The notes under the pieces were generated by a model. That model had not been told where the DNA came from. It saw only the letters and a list, made by a program, of their open reading frames with translations, and made no database searches. From assembly GCA_009379735.1 (NCBI GenBank), contig WHTB01000001.1, positions 1-64,000 of the forward strand: a DNA stretch of 64,000 nucleotides. Direction: 5' to 3'. A program made the translations under genes and the position numbers. Below are positions 50,856 to 60,150 of the stretch, piece by piece. This DNA is from Propionibacteriales bacterium (GTDB lineage Bacteria; Actinomycetota; Actinomycetes; Propionibacteriales; Nocardioidaceae). The number at the start of each line of letters is the position of its first letter. Position 1 is the first letter of the stretch.

Positions 50856-50978
50856 TCAGTTGTCGTCGGGGCGCTCGCCACCGTTGTCGCGCAGGTCGAG
50901 CGAGACCTGGACGGCCTCGCGCGCCTTCTCGTCGACCTCGCGGCGGGTCGGACCCCAGTCCGGATACATCTCGTACAT
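50856..50978 (-). CDS. 40-residue protein MYEMYPDWGP..., unknown
   Basis: A 40-codon frame starting at ATG 50978 with GGAG about 9 bases upstream and ending at TGA 50856. It reads MYEMYPDWGPTRREVDEKAR and then AVQVSLDLRDNGGERP. It is acidic, hydrophilic and likely unfolded or helical. It has a promoter-sized gap upstream and a strong terminator downstream, as expected for a real unit. The remaining ~350 bases (50979-51330) show no further gene. I recall similar MYEMYPDWG peptides in related actinobacteria but no function. Confidence 0.65.
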   Translation of the reverse strand: MYEMYPDWGPTRREVDEKAREAVQVSLDLRDNGGERPDDN

Positions 50979-51330
50979 CGGTGATCACTCCACGGTGCAT
51001 TAGGTACAGCGAGTTGGTGGTCCGGAGCTCCGCCGGAGGCGAACTACGCCTCTCGCACCGTGGGTCTCACGGGAGATGGATGTCGCGGGAAGAGATCAAC
51101 AGATCAATGTGCGGATGCTCTCACCGGGCTACCAGCGGACGGCCAACGCCGAGACTCCGCGGCAGGGTGTCGGCCTTAGGAGGCCCCGCCGCGGCAGCTA
51201 AGAATTACGACGAAGCTCCGCATGATGGGACCATCCTAAAACGGTCAAAGCGCTGTGTCAGCGGAAAAGACCGGACGTCTCGGATCACGAGACACATAGT
51301 CGTCATCCGGTCCTGTGGCAGACTCGGCGG

Positions 51331-51897
51331 GTGAGCGCTCCCCCGGAACTACCTGACCGCGTGAGCCGTGCGCTCGACCTGTCTCGTCGCGAGGGCTTCT
51401 TCTCCTCGACCCGGCACGAGACCGGCCGGCTGCTCGCCACGTTAGCGGCCACCCGCGCCGGCACATTGGCCGAGTGCGGCACCGGCTGCGGCGTGGGGTC
51501 GGCCTGGCTGAGCAGTGGGATCCGCGGCGACGCGCACATCGTCACCGCCGAGCTCGACCACGCGCTGGCGGAGAAGGTCAGCGAGATCTTCGACGACGAC
51601 GACCGGGTCGAGGTGCTGCCCGCTGACTGGACGACCCTGCAGGCCTACGCGCCGTTCTCCCTGCTGTTCCTCGACGTCCGCGAGATCAAGCAGAGCGGGC
51701 CCGACCGGGTGACCGAGCTGCTCGAGCCGGGAGGCATCGTGGTGCTCGACGACTTCACCCCGTGCGCCGGCTGGCCACCGATCTACGAAGGCCGAGTCGA
51801 CGTCGTGCGTCAGCAGTGGCTGACCGACGAGCGGTTCACCTCGGTCGAGGTGATGGTGGCCTCCGACGCCGCCGTGGTGGTCGCCACCCGGCGCTGA
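51331..51897 (+). CDS. SAM-dependent O-methyltransferase-like protein
   Basis: A 188-residue class I methyltransferase. LAECGTGCGVGSAWLSSGI (about 47-65) is the SAM loop, VTAELDHALAEKV is the acidic ribose-binding strand, LLFLDVREI is motif II, and LEPGGIVVLDDFTP is motif IV. The target is unknown. The GTG at 51331 has no strong ribosome site, and a CAGACT -10 just upstream suggests a leaderless message. Its last 88 bases overlap the 3' end of the convergent YczE gene. Confidence 0.8.
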   Translation: MSAPPELPDRVSRALDLSRREGFFSSTRHETGRLLATLAATRAGTLAECGTGCGVGSAWLSSGIRGDAHIVTAELDHALAEKVSEIFDDDDRVEVLPADWTTLQAYAPFSLLFLDVREIKQSGPDRVTELLEPGGIVVLDDFTPCAGWPPIYEGRVDVVRQQWLTDERFTSVEVMVASDAAVVVATRR

Positions 51898-52604
51898 GCC
51901 TCGCCCGATGCCGGTGCCGGTGCCGACCGCCTGGCCCGCTGGACGTCGACCGGCACGACCAGCCGGGGCAGGAAGACCTGCACCAACGGCCCGATGCCCA
52001 GGGCGTACAGCACGGTGCCGATGCCGACCACGCCGCCCATCAGCCAGCCGACGGCGAGCACCGTCACCTCGATCGACGTACGCACCAGCCGGATGCTCCA
52101 CCCGGTCCGCTGGACCAGGCCGGTCATCAGCCCGTCGCGTGGGCCCGGCCCGAGCTGGCTGCCGATGTACATCGCGCCGGCCAGGCCGTTGGCCACGACT
52201 CCACCGACCAGCAGCGCCACTCGTGCCCACAGGGACTCCGGCGTCTCCAGCACGGCCAGCGTCAGGTCGGTGACGACGCCGATCACGATGGCGTTCGCGA
52301 TGGTGCCGAGCCCGGGCCATTGCCGCAGCGGCACCCAGAGCAGCAGCACGACGACGCCGACCACGATGACGACCATGCCGAAGCTGAGCGGCACGTGCTC
52401 GGCCACGCCGTAGTGGAAGACGTCCCACGGGTCGAGTCCGAGCTGGCTGCGGATCATCATCGCCATCGACACGGCGTACAGCGACAGCCCGACCATCAGC
52501 TGGGTGAGGCGCCGGGGCATCCGGCCGGCACGCAGCTGCTCGAGCGGGGTCAGGGCCGCGAGCCGGGTGGAGGTCGTCGTGGGCGTCGCCATGGCCACCA
52601 GCAT
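51810..52604 (-). CDS. YczE/YitT-type membrane protein
   Basis: A protein of about 264 residues with five or more membrane helices between residues 35 and 215. SLYAVSMAMMIRSQLGLDPWDVFHYG and YIGSQLGPGPRDGLMTGL are the duplicated G-P/D-W motifs of the YczE family. The tail after residue 220 is hydrophilic and overlaps the methyltransferase gene. YczE proteins are typically encoded divergently from a MocR regulator, as here. The starts at 52604 and 52592 are both possible. The transported substrate, if any, is unknown. Confidence 0.82.
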   Translation of the reverse strand: MLVAMATPTTTSTRLAALTPLEQLRAGRMPRRLTQLMVGLSLYAVSMAMMIRSQLGLDPWDVFHYGVAEHVPLSFGMVVIVVGVVVLLLWVPLRQWPGLGTIANAIVIGVVTDLTLAVLETPESLWARVALLVGGVVANGLAGAMYIGSQLGPGPRDGLMTGLVQRTGWSIRLVRTSIEVTVLAVGWLMGGVVGIGTVLYALGIGPLVQVFLPRLVVPVDVQRARRSAPAPASGEAQRRVATTTAASEATITSTEVNRSSVSHC

Positions 52605-52629
52605 CCGAGAGATTGGCCTGGTATCAAAG

Positions 52630-52651
52630 GTCCACTTCTGGGACAGTGGAC
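52630..52651. promoter_or_regulatory. MocR operator candidate
   Basis: GTCCACT (52630-52636) and AGTGGAC (52645-52651) are inverse copies separated by 8 bases in the 50-base gap between the yczE-type and mocR-type genes, just ahead of the mocR start at 52655. Confidence 0.55.
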
Positions 52652-52654
52652 TGC

Positions 52655-54091
52655 ATGGCTGCCCGACATCTCCCCGCCACCCACCTCGCCGCCCTGCTCG
52701 GGTCGGCCGCCGACAGCTCCCCCGCGTACCAGGCGATCGCGGACGGCCTCCGGCTGCTGATCGCCGACGGCCGCATCCTGTACGGCACCCGGCTGCCCAG
52801 CGAGCGGGAGCTGACCGCCGCCCTCGGGGTCAGCCGCACGACGGTCGCCCGGTCGTACGCCGAGCTGCGCGACCGCGGCTACCTCAGCTCCCGCCGGGGC
52901 TCGGGCAGCGTGGCGACCCTGCCGGGCGGGCCGCAGCCGCCGACCAGCAACGTGCTGATGCCGAGCGGCCAGGACACGTCGTTCATCGACCTGACCTGTG
53001 CGGCACCGGCCGCGCCGCCCGGCACCGCCCAGGCGTACGCCGATGCGCTCGACGAGCTACCCGCCTACCTGGCGGGCAGCGGCTACTACCCCACCGGCCT
53101 GCCGGTCCTGCGCGAAGCGCTGGCCGAGCGGTTCGCCGAGCGCGGTCTGCCGACCGATCCGGACCAGATCATCGTGACGACAGGCGCGCTGGCCGGGGTG
53201 GCGATCGCCGCCCGCACCCTCACCGGCGTCGCCGACCGTGTCCTGGTCGAGACCCCGACCTATCCGAACTCCATCGCGGCCCTGCGACGCTCGGGCGCGC
53301 GGCTGGTCGGGGTGCCGGTCGAGCCGTCCGGGCCGGACCCCGACGTGCTCGACGGCGCCCTGCGGCGTACCCGTGCCACCGCCGCCCTGCTGATCCCCGA
53401 CTTCCACAACCCGACCGGCGCGCTGATGCCCGATCACATCCGGGCCCGCGTGGCACGGTCGCTGCAGGACGCGGGGACGACCGCGATCGTCGACGAGACG
53501 ATGGTCGAGCTCGGGCTGGGCGACGCCGGCCACGCTGCCCCGATGGCGACGTTCGCGTCCAACACGCTCACCGTCGGCACCGCCAGCAAGAGCTTCTGGG
53601 GCGGCCTGCGGATCGGCTGGCTGCGGGCTCCGCACGACCGGGTCGGCGCCGTCACCGAAGCCCGGCTCAGCCTCGACCTCGGAGCACCGGTGCTGGAGCA
53701 GCTCGTGCTCGTCCACCTGCTGCGTCAGCGTGAGGCGTTGCTCGCGGCGCGGCGGCAGCAGCTGACCGCGTCCCGCGCGGCGTTGGCGGCGGCGCTGGCC
53801 GACCAGCTGCCGGACTGGCGTTTCGCCCTTCCGGCCGGAGGTCTGGCGCTGTGGTGCGAGCTGCCCGAGCCACTGTCCAGCGCCCTCGCCGCAGCGGCCG
53901 AACGGCACGGGGTGCTGCTGGCGTCCGGGCCACGGTTCTCCGTCGAGGGCGGGCTCGAGCGGTTCATCCGGCTTCCGTACACGCTGGAGCCCGACACCTT
54001 GCGCGAGGCCGTCGGGGCGATCGCGGTGGCCTGGTCCGAGGCCCGCCGACGGCGCAGTGCCACCAGCCGCCGCCGCCCCTGGGTCGCCTAA
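52655..54091 (+). CDS. MocR-family regulator (GntR domain plus aminotransferase domain)
   Basis: A 478-residue fusion. Residues 20-90 are a GntR winged helix (YGTRLPSERELTAALGVSRTT). Residues 110-470 are a fold-type I aminotransferase, with IPDFHNPTGALMPDHI and the PLP lysine in VGTASKSFWGGLRIGWLR. MocR proteins use bound PLP to sense a ligand. The ATG at 52655 leaves the GntR start intact and follows the operator closely. The divergent partner is the YczE-type gene, which it probably controls. Confidence 0.9.
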   Translation: MAARHLPATHLAALLGSAADSSPAYQAIADGLRLLIADGRILYGTRLPSERELTAALGVSRTTVARSYAELRDRGYLSSRRGSGSVATLPGGPQPPTSNVLMPSGQDTSFIDLTCAAPAAPPGTAQAYADALDELPAYLAGSGYYPTGLPVLREALAERFAERGLPTDPDQIIVTTGALAGVAIAARTLTGVADRVLVETPTYPNSIAALRRSGARLVGVPVEPSGPDPDVLDGALRRTRATAALLIPDFHNPTGALMPDHIRARVARSLQDAGTTAIVDETMVELGLGDAGHAAPMATFASNTLTVGTASKSFWGGLRIGWLRAPHDRVGAVTEARLSLDLGAPVLEQLVLVHLLRQREALLAARRQQLTASRAALAAALADQLPDWRFALPAGGLALWCELPEPLSSALAAAAERHGVLLASGPRFSVEGGLERFIRLPYTLEPDTLREAVGAIAVAWSEARRRRSATSRRRPWVA

Positions 54092-54093
54092 CC

Positions 54094-54160
54094 CCCGTTG
54101 AGTGTGACGTTTTCGACGCGACACGCCGGCGTGTCCGTCGAAAACGTCACACTCAACGGG
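54094..54160. repeat. Long palindrome, TTGAGTGTGACGTTTTCGAC family, copy 2
   Basis: Perfect 24-bp arms (54094-54117 and 54137-54160) enclose a centre built on GACACGCCGGCGTGTC. Except for one central base and the outer ends it equals the copy at 32013-32087. It lies between the convergent stops of the MocR gene and serA. Confidence 0.92.
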
Positions 54161-54165
54161 ATGGG

Positions 54166-55755
54166 TCAGTCGGTGAGGTCGACGGTGCGCACCGACTCTG
54201 CCGAGATCGCGGTGGCGATCTCGTCCAGCACCGGCGGCGGGATCGCGGAGTCGACCGTCATGGCGACCAACGCGTGGCCGCCCTTGCGGTCGCGGCTGAC
54301 CTGCATCCCGGCGATGTTGACGTCGGCCTCACCCAAGATGTTGCCGACCGTTCCGACCATGCCCGGACGGTCGGCGTACCGCAGGAACGCCACGTGGTCG
54401 GTGGGGTCGATCTCGATGTCGAACCCGTCCACTTCGACCAGCCGCTCCTTCTGGTGGATGCCGACCAGGGTGCCCCCGACGGAGACCTGGCTGCCGTCGG
54501 CCAGCGTGCCGCGCAGCGTCACCAGGTTGCGGTGGTCGGGGCTCTCGGGGTCGGTGACGAGCCGGACCTCGAGCCCGCGCTCCGCGGCGAGCAGCGGCGC
54601 GTTGACGTACGACACCTGCTCCTCGACGACGTCGCCGAACACGCCCTTGAGGGCAGCCAGCTCGAGCACCTTGACGTCGTACTGGGTGATCTCGCCGCGG
54701 ACCTCGACGTCGAGCTGCTGGGCGACGCCGCCGGCCAGGGCGGTGAAGATCCGGCCCAGCTTCTCGGTGAGCGGGATGCCGGGGCGCACGTCCTCGGCGA
54801 TCACGCCGCCCTGCACGTTGACCGCGTCCGGGACGAGCTCGCCGGCCAGCGCCAGGCGTACGGACTTGGCGACCGCGACGCCGGCCTTCTCCTGGGCCTC
54901 GTCGGTGGAGGCGCCGAGGTGCGGGGTCGCGACGACCGACTCGAACTCGAACAGCGGCGAGTCGGTGCACGGCTCGGAGGCGAACACGTCCACGCCGGCG
55001 CCGGCGACACGGCCCTCCTTGAGCGCGGCGTGCAGCGCGGTCTCGTCCACGATGCCGCCGCGCGCAGCGTTGACCACGATGACGCTCGGCTTGACCTTGT
55101 GCAGCTGCTCGTCGCCGATCAGACCGAGGGTCTCCGGCGTCTTCGGCAGGTGCACCGAGATGAAGTCAGCCTGCTCGAGCAGCTCGTCGAGCCCGACCAG
55201 CCGGACCCCCATCTGCGCCGCACGGCCCGGCTGGACGTACGGGTCGTAGGCGACGACGTTCATGCCGAAGGCGGACAGCCGCTGGGCCACCAGCACGCCG
55301 ATCCGGCCGAGTCCGACGATGCCGACGGTCTTCTCGTAGAGCTCGACTCCGGAGTACTTGCTGCGCTTCCACTCGCCCTCCTTGAGGGCATCGTTGGCGG
55401 GGGCGATGTGGCGGGCGGCGGCGAGCAGCAGGCCGACGGCGAGCTCGGCGGCGCTGATGATGTTGGACGTCGGAGCGTTGACGACCATGACGCCGCTCTG
55501 CGTCGCGGCCTTCACGTCGACGTTGTCGAGACCGACGCCGGCGCGGGCGACGACCTTGAGCCGGGTGGCGGCCTGCAGCGCCTCGGCGTCGACCTTCGTC
55601 GCGCTGCGCACGAGGATCGCGTCGGCGTCGGCGATCGCGGGCAGCAGCTCGGCCCGGTCGGCGCCGTTACAGGTGCGGATCTCGAAGTCAGGGCCGAGCG
55701 CCTCGACCGTGGCCGGGCTGAGCTCTTCGGCGATGAGTACGACGGGCTTGCTCAC
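54166..55755 (-). CDS. serA: D-3-phosphoglycerate dehydrogenase
   Basis: A 529-residue long-form enzyme committing 3-phosphoglycerate to serine synthesis. It has the Rossmann loop GIVGLGRIGVLVAQRLSAFG, HLPKTPETLGLIGDEQLHKV, and an intervening ASB domain (about 320-450). The C-terminal ACT domain, ADRPGMVGTVGNILGEADVN, gives serine feedback inhibition, as in M. tuberculosis SerA1. The GTG at 55755 has AAGGA 8 bases upstream. It follows ilvC by 115 bases on the same strand, a gap in which I see no terminator. Confidence 0.95.
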   Translation of the reverse strand: MSKPVVLIAEELSPATVEALGPDFEIRTCNGADRAELLPAIADADAILVRSATKVDAEALQAATRLKVVARAGVGLDNVDVKAATQSGVMVVNAPTSNIISAAELAVGLLLAAARHIAPANDALKEGEWKRSKYSGVELYEKTVGIVGLGRIGVLVAQRLSAFGMNVVAYDPYVQPGRAAQMGVRLVGLDELLEQADFISVHLPKTPETLGLIGDEQLHKVKPSVIVVNAARGGIVDETALHAALKEGRVAGAGVDVFASEPCTDSPLFEFESVVATPHLGASTDEAQEKAGVAVAKSVRLALAGELVPDAVNVQGGVIAEDVRPGIPLTEKLGRIFTALAGGVAQQLDVEVRGEITQYDVKVLELAALKGVFGDVVEEQVSYVNAPLLAAERGLEVRLVTDPESPDHRNLVTLRGTLADGSQVSVGGTLVGIHQKERLVEVDGFDIEIDPTDHVAFLRYADRPGMVGTVGNILGEADVNIAGMQVSRDRKGGHALVAMTVDSAIPPPVLDEIATAISAESVRTVDLTD

Positions 55756-55870
55756 GGAGACGTCCTTCAGCTGTCGTTTCGTTGGAGTGATCTGCGCACG
55801 ACACTGTGCCCGCGCCGCCGAGTCTAACCGACCTGCACCCGTCGCCTGGTGTGGCCCGCCCGGTGGGACG

Positions 55871-56914
<1,044 letters not shown>

Positions 56915-56958
56915 TCAGGTGTAGGTGCGTTCTCAGGTTGTCGGGTACGGGCGCCCGG

Positions 56959-57483
56959 TCAGGCCGGCTGGCTGACGGGGCGCAGGGAACGGTCGGTGAT
57001 CGAGCGGCCGCCTCGGCTGATCGCGACCATGCCCGACTGGACCAGCTCGCGGATGCCGAACGGCTCCATCACCTTCAAGAAGGCGTCGAGCTTCTCGCTG
57101 TTGCCGGTGATCTCCACGGTCACCGCCTCGGTGGCCACGTCGACCACCTTGGCACGGAACAGCTGGATGGTCTCGAGCACCTGGCCACGGGTGGCGGCGT
57201 CGGCGCGGACCTTGACCAGCAGCAGCTCACGCTGGACCGTCGAGGACGGCTCGAGCTCGACGATCTTGATCACGTTGACCAGCTTGTTGAGCTGCTTGGT
57301 GACCTGCTCGAGCGGGAGGTCCTCGACGTTGACCACGATGGTCATCCGGGAGATCGTGCTGTACTCCGTCGGGCCGACCGCGAGCGAGTCGATGTTGAAA
57401 CCGCGGCGGGAGAACAGCGATGCCACCCGGGCCAGCACACCGGGCTGGTTCTCGACGAGGACGGACAGGGTGTGTTTGCTCAT
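56959..57483 (-). CDS. ilvN: Acetolactate synthase small (regulatory) subunit
   Basis: A 174-residue regulatory subunit with an N-terminal ACT domain (LSVLVENQPGVLARVASLFS, RRGFNIDSLAVGPTE) and a C-terminal ACT-like half ending at FGIRELVQSGMVAISRG. It binds valine and restores feedback control to IlvB. Its ATG shares a base with the ilvB stop (TAATG), so the two subunits are made in step. Confidence 0.95.
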   Translation of the reverse strand: MSKHTLSVLVENQPGVLARVASLFSRRGFNIDSLAVGPTEYSTISRMTIVVNVEDLPLEQVTKQLNKLVNVIKIVELEPSSTVQRELLLVKVRADAATRGQVLETIQLFRAKVVDVATEAVTVEITGNSEKLDAFLKVMEPFGIRELVQSGMVAISRGGRSITDRSLRPVSQPA

Positions 57484-59237
57484 TACTCGTCAACCTCGAA
57501 GTCGGGCGCCATGTCTCGCGCGATCTGGATGTCGTCGTTGCTGGTGCCCGCGGCGACCATCGGCCACACCATGGCGTCCCGGTTGACCAGGAAGTCGACC
57601 ACCACTGGCCGGTCGTTGATCGACATCGCCTTCTCGATCACCGCATCGACGTCGTCGGGCTTCTCGCACTGCAGTCCCACGCAGCCCATCGCCTCGGCCA
57701 GCTTGGCGAAGTTGGGGATGCGTTCCTGCGTCCGCGCGTGGTGCAGGTCGGTGCTGGAGTAGCGGCTGTCGTAGAACAGCGTCTGCCACTGCCGCACCAT
57801 GCCGAGCGCCGAGTTGTTGATCACCGCGACCTTGATCGGGATGCCCTCGACCGCGCAGGTCGCCAGCTCCTGGTTCGTCATCTGGAAGCAGCCGTCGCCG
57901 TCGATCGCCCAGACCGTCGTGTCAGGGTTGCCCTGCTTGGCGCCCATCGCCGCGGGGACGGCGAAGCCCATCGTGCCGAGGCCGCCGGAGTTGACCCAGT
58001 GTCCCGGCTGCTCGTACGGGATGAAGTGCGTCGCCCACATCTGGTGCTGCCCGACGCCGGCGGTGTAGATCGCGTCCGTACCGGCGATCTCGCCGATCCG
58101 CTTGATGACGTACTGCGGCGCCAGCGAACCGTCCTCCGGCTCGTCGTAGCCGAGCGGGTAGCGGTCGCACCACGACCGCGTCACCTGCAGCCAGCCCGAG
58201 TAGTCGCCGCGCCGGCCGTTGTCGTGCTCGGCCTTCAGCGCCACCACCAGGTCGGCGATGGTCTCCCGTGCGTCGCCGACGATCGGCACGTCGGCCACCC
58301 GGTTCTTGGAGATCTCCGCCGGGTCGATGTCGGCGTGGATGACCTTGGCGTAAGGCGCGAACGAGTCCAGCCGGCCGGTCACCCGGTCGTCGAAGCGGGC
58401 GCCCAGCGAGATGATCAGGTCGCTTCGCTGCAGCGCCGAGACGGCTGCGACGGACCCGTGCATGCCCGGCATGCCGAGGTGCTGGCGGTGGCTGTCGGGG
58501 AACGCGCCTCGGGCCATCAGGGTCGTGACGACGGGGATACCGGTCATCTCGGCGAGGACCCGGAGCTCCTTGGCCGCATTCGCCCGGACCACCCCTCCAC
58601 CGACGTACAGGACGGGGCGGGACGACTCCAGAATCAGCTTGGCGGCCTCGCGCACCTGCTTGCCGTGCGGACGGGTCACCGGACGGTAGCCGAGCAGCGC
58701 GATCTGGGTCGGCCACTCGAACGTGGTCATCTTCTGCAGGGCGTCCTTGGCGACGTCGACCAGCACCGGCCCGGGCCGACCCGTCGACGCGATGTGGAAC
58801 GCCTCGGCGATCGTCCGCGGGATCTCGGCGGGGTCGGTGACGAGGTAGCTGTGCTTGGTGATCGGCATCGTGATGCCGCGGATGTCGGCCTCCTGGAACG
58901 CGTCGGAGCCGATCGCCCCGGACGGCACCTGGCCGGTGATCGCGACGATCGGCACGGAGTCCATGTGCGCGTCCGCGAGTGGGGTGACCAGGTTGGTGGC
59001 GCCCGGCCCCGACGTCGCCATGCACACGCCCACCTTGCCGGTGGTCGCGGCGTACCCCTGCGCCGCGTGCCCGGCGCCCTGCTCGTGACGGACGAGGATG
59101 TGCCGGATCTGCTCGGAGTCGAAGAGCGGGTCGTACGCCGGGAGGATCGCGCCGCCGGGGATGCCGAATACGGTGTCGACCCCTGCGTGTTCCAGAGCGC
59201 GGATCAGACTCTGTGCCCCGGTCACCTGCTCACTCAT
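57483..59237 (-). CDS. ilvB: Acetolactate synthase large (catalytic) subunit
   Basis: A 584-residue ThDP enzyme for the first common step of Val, Leu and Ile synthesis. It shows [14 protein letters not shown], the catalytic Glu in [16 protein letters not shown], a FAD-binding middle domain ([15 protein letters not shown]), and the ThDP/Mg site [20 protein letters not shown]. The ATG at 59237 has GAGGAAGG 5 bases upstream; an in-frame ATG at 59252 is less well placed. A leader peptide and attenuator lie upstream. Confidence 0.96.
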   Translation of the reverse strand: MSEQVTGAQSLIRALEHAGVDTVFGIPGGAILPAYDPLFDSEQIRHILVRHEQGAGHAAQGYAATTGKVGVCMATSGPGATNLVTPLADAHMDSVPIVAITGQVPSGAIGSDAFQEADIRGITMPITKHSYLVTDPAEIPRTIAEAFHIASTGRPGPVLVDVAKDALQKMTTFEWPTQIALLGYRPVTRPHGKQVREAAKLILESSRPVLYVGGGVVRANAAKELRVLAEMTGIPVVTTLMARGAFPDSHRQHLGMPGMHGSVAAVSALQRSDLIISLGARFDDRVTGRLDSFAPYAKVIHADIDPAEISKNRVADVPIVGDARETIADLVVALKAEHDNGRRGDYSGWLQVTRSWCDRYPLGYDEPEDGSLAPQYVIKRIGEIAGTDAIYTAGVGQHQMWATHFIPYEQPGHWVNSGGLGTMGFAVPAAMGAKQGNPDTTVWAIDGDGCFQMTNQELATCAVEGIPIKVAVINNSALGMVRQWQTLFYDSRYSSTDLHHARTQERIPNFAKLAEAMGCVGLQCEKPDDVDAVIEKAMSINDRPVVVDFLVNRDAMVWPMVAAGTSNDDIQIARDMAPDFEVDE

Positions 59238-59272
59238 CGTGGCCTTCCTCATGTGGTGTCGAATCGTCGCAA

Positions 59273-59308
59273 CAAAAAACCCCTCGACCCGGATGGGTGG
59301 ACGAGGGG
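59273..59308 (-). terminator. ilvB attenuator terminator
   Basis: On the minus strand CCCCTCG (59308-59302) pairs with CGAGGGG (59286-59280), with an inner ACCC/GGGT pairing, followed by TTTTTT. It sits 36 bases before the ilvB start and 31 bases after the leader stop. Confidence 0.88.
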
Positions 59309-59338
59309 GACGCGCTGCCTTTCGGTGGTGACCGCGGG

Positions 59339-59377
59339 CTAGGCGCGCCTTCTGATTACGACGAGGAGAGACTGCAC
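59339..59377 (-). CDS. ilvB leader peptide ([12 protein letters not shown])
   Basis: A 12-codon frame from GTG 59377 to TAG 59339 contains the run Leu-Leu-Val-Val-Ile, the three amino acids made by this pathway. The terminator at 59273-59308 follows. No ribosome site is present. TTGACG (59413-59408) serves as -35 with an A/T-rich -10 about 18-19 bases on, so the message should begin at about the GTG. This is the classical actinobacterial ilvB attenuator arrangement. Confidence 0.8.
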   Translation of the reverse strand: MQSLLVVIRRRA

Positions 59378-59407
59378 AAGAGAAGATTCGCGCCGTTGGT
59401 CCGAGTG

Positions 59408-59413
59408 CGTCAA
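59408..59413 (-). promoter_or_regulatory. ilvB operon -35 element
   Basis: TTGACG on the minus strand, 30 bases before the leader GTG. The -10 is less certain (AATCTT or GAATCT near 59383-59389). The span 59238-59504 is otherwise the leader and the gap to the convergent-side gene. Confidence 0.45.
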
Positions 59414-59504
59414 GCAACGCCCCTGCATGTCTCGCCATCTGGACTCTGCGTCCAGACTCCGGCGCTCACGACGCCTCCCACAGCGCGGCCTCGAGCACCG
59501 TCGC

Positions 59505-60101
59505 CTACGTACGGGCGGCGGGGTCGTAGTCGTAGGCCGGGAGACCGTCGATGCTGACCCGGTTCTTCCGGTGCCGGTACGCGATTTGCCCGTCGGCGCC
59601 TTTGCGGTCCATGTGGGCCGGCAGCAGGTCGCGCTCACCCACGTAGTCCATCAGCGGCACGCCGTACCCGCAGGACGTCGACACCCGCTCAACGTCGACG
59701 ACCACGACGGCGCGGGCGCCACGCTGCTCGTCGAACCGCCCGACCCACCCGTCGTACTCGTCGTCGTACAGCGTGACGACGCGGCCGAGGCCGTACAGCC
59801 GGACGACGTTCGGCGGACCCTCGAAGGCGCAGAACATCAGCGTGATGCGGCCGTTGTCGCGCAGGTGCGCGATGGTCTCCGCGCCGCTGGCCGTGATGTC
59901 GAGGTACGCGACCGTCCGCTCGTCCACCACGGTCAAGGTGCCGTCGATGCCCTTCGGGGACACGTTGACCCGGCCGCCGGAGCCCGCCGGCGCTGTCGCG
60001 ACGAAGAACAGCCGCTGCGACTCGATGAACTCGCGGGTGCGACTGTCGATCTTCTCCAGCACGGTGCCCACCCGTACTCCCCTCGTCGTCTGGAGCTCCA
60101 T
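59505..60101 (-). CDS. PPOX-class (pyridoxamine 5'-phosphate oxidase-like) protein
   Basis: A 198-residue split-barrel flavin/F420-binding protein: QRLFFVATAPAGSGGRVNVSPKG at about 30-52, AYLDITASGAETIAHLRDNG, ITLMFCAFEGPPNVVRLYG and SCGYGVPLMDYVGERDLL. This long PPOX form usually does not make PLP. Whether it binds FMN, F420 or heme cannot be decided. The ATG at 60101 begins MELQTTRGVRVGTVLE; the frame runs on but is antisense to the divergent decarboxylase gene, 49 bases away. Confidence 0.82.
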   Translation of the reverse strand: MELQTTRGVRVGTVLEKIDSRTREFIESQRLFFVATAPAGSGGRVNVSPKGIDGTLTVVDERTVAYLDITASGAETIAHLRDNGRITLMFCAFEGPPNVVRLYGLGRVVTLYDDEYDGWVGRFDEQRGARAVVVVDVERVSTSCGYGVPLMDYVGERDLLPAHMDRKGADGQIAYRHRKNRVSIDGLPAYDYDPAART

Positions 60102-60150
60102 TGTCGTCAACGCCGGTGCCGGCTCGACGGCCGGGAGCAGACTGGTCGGC

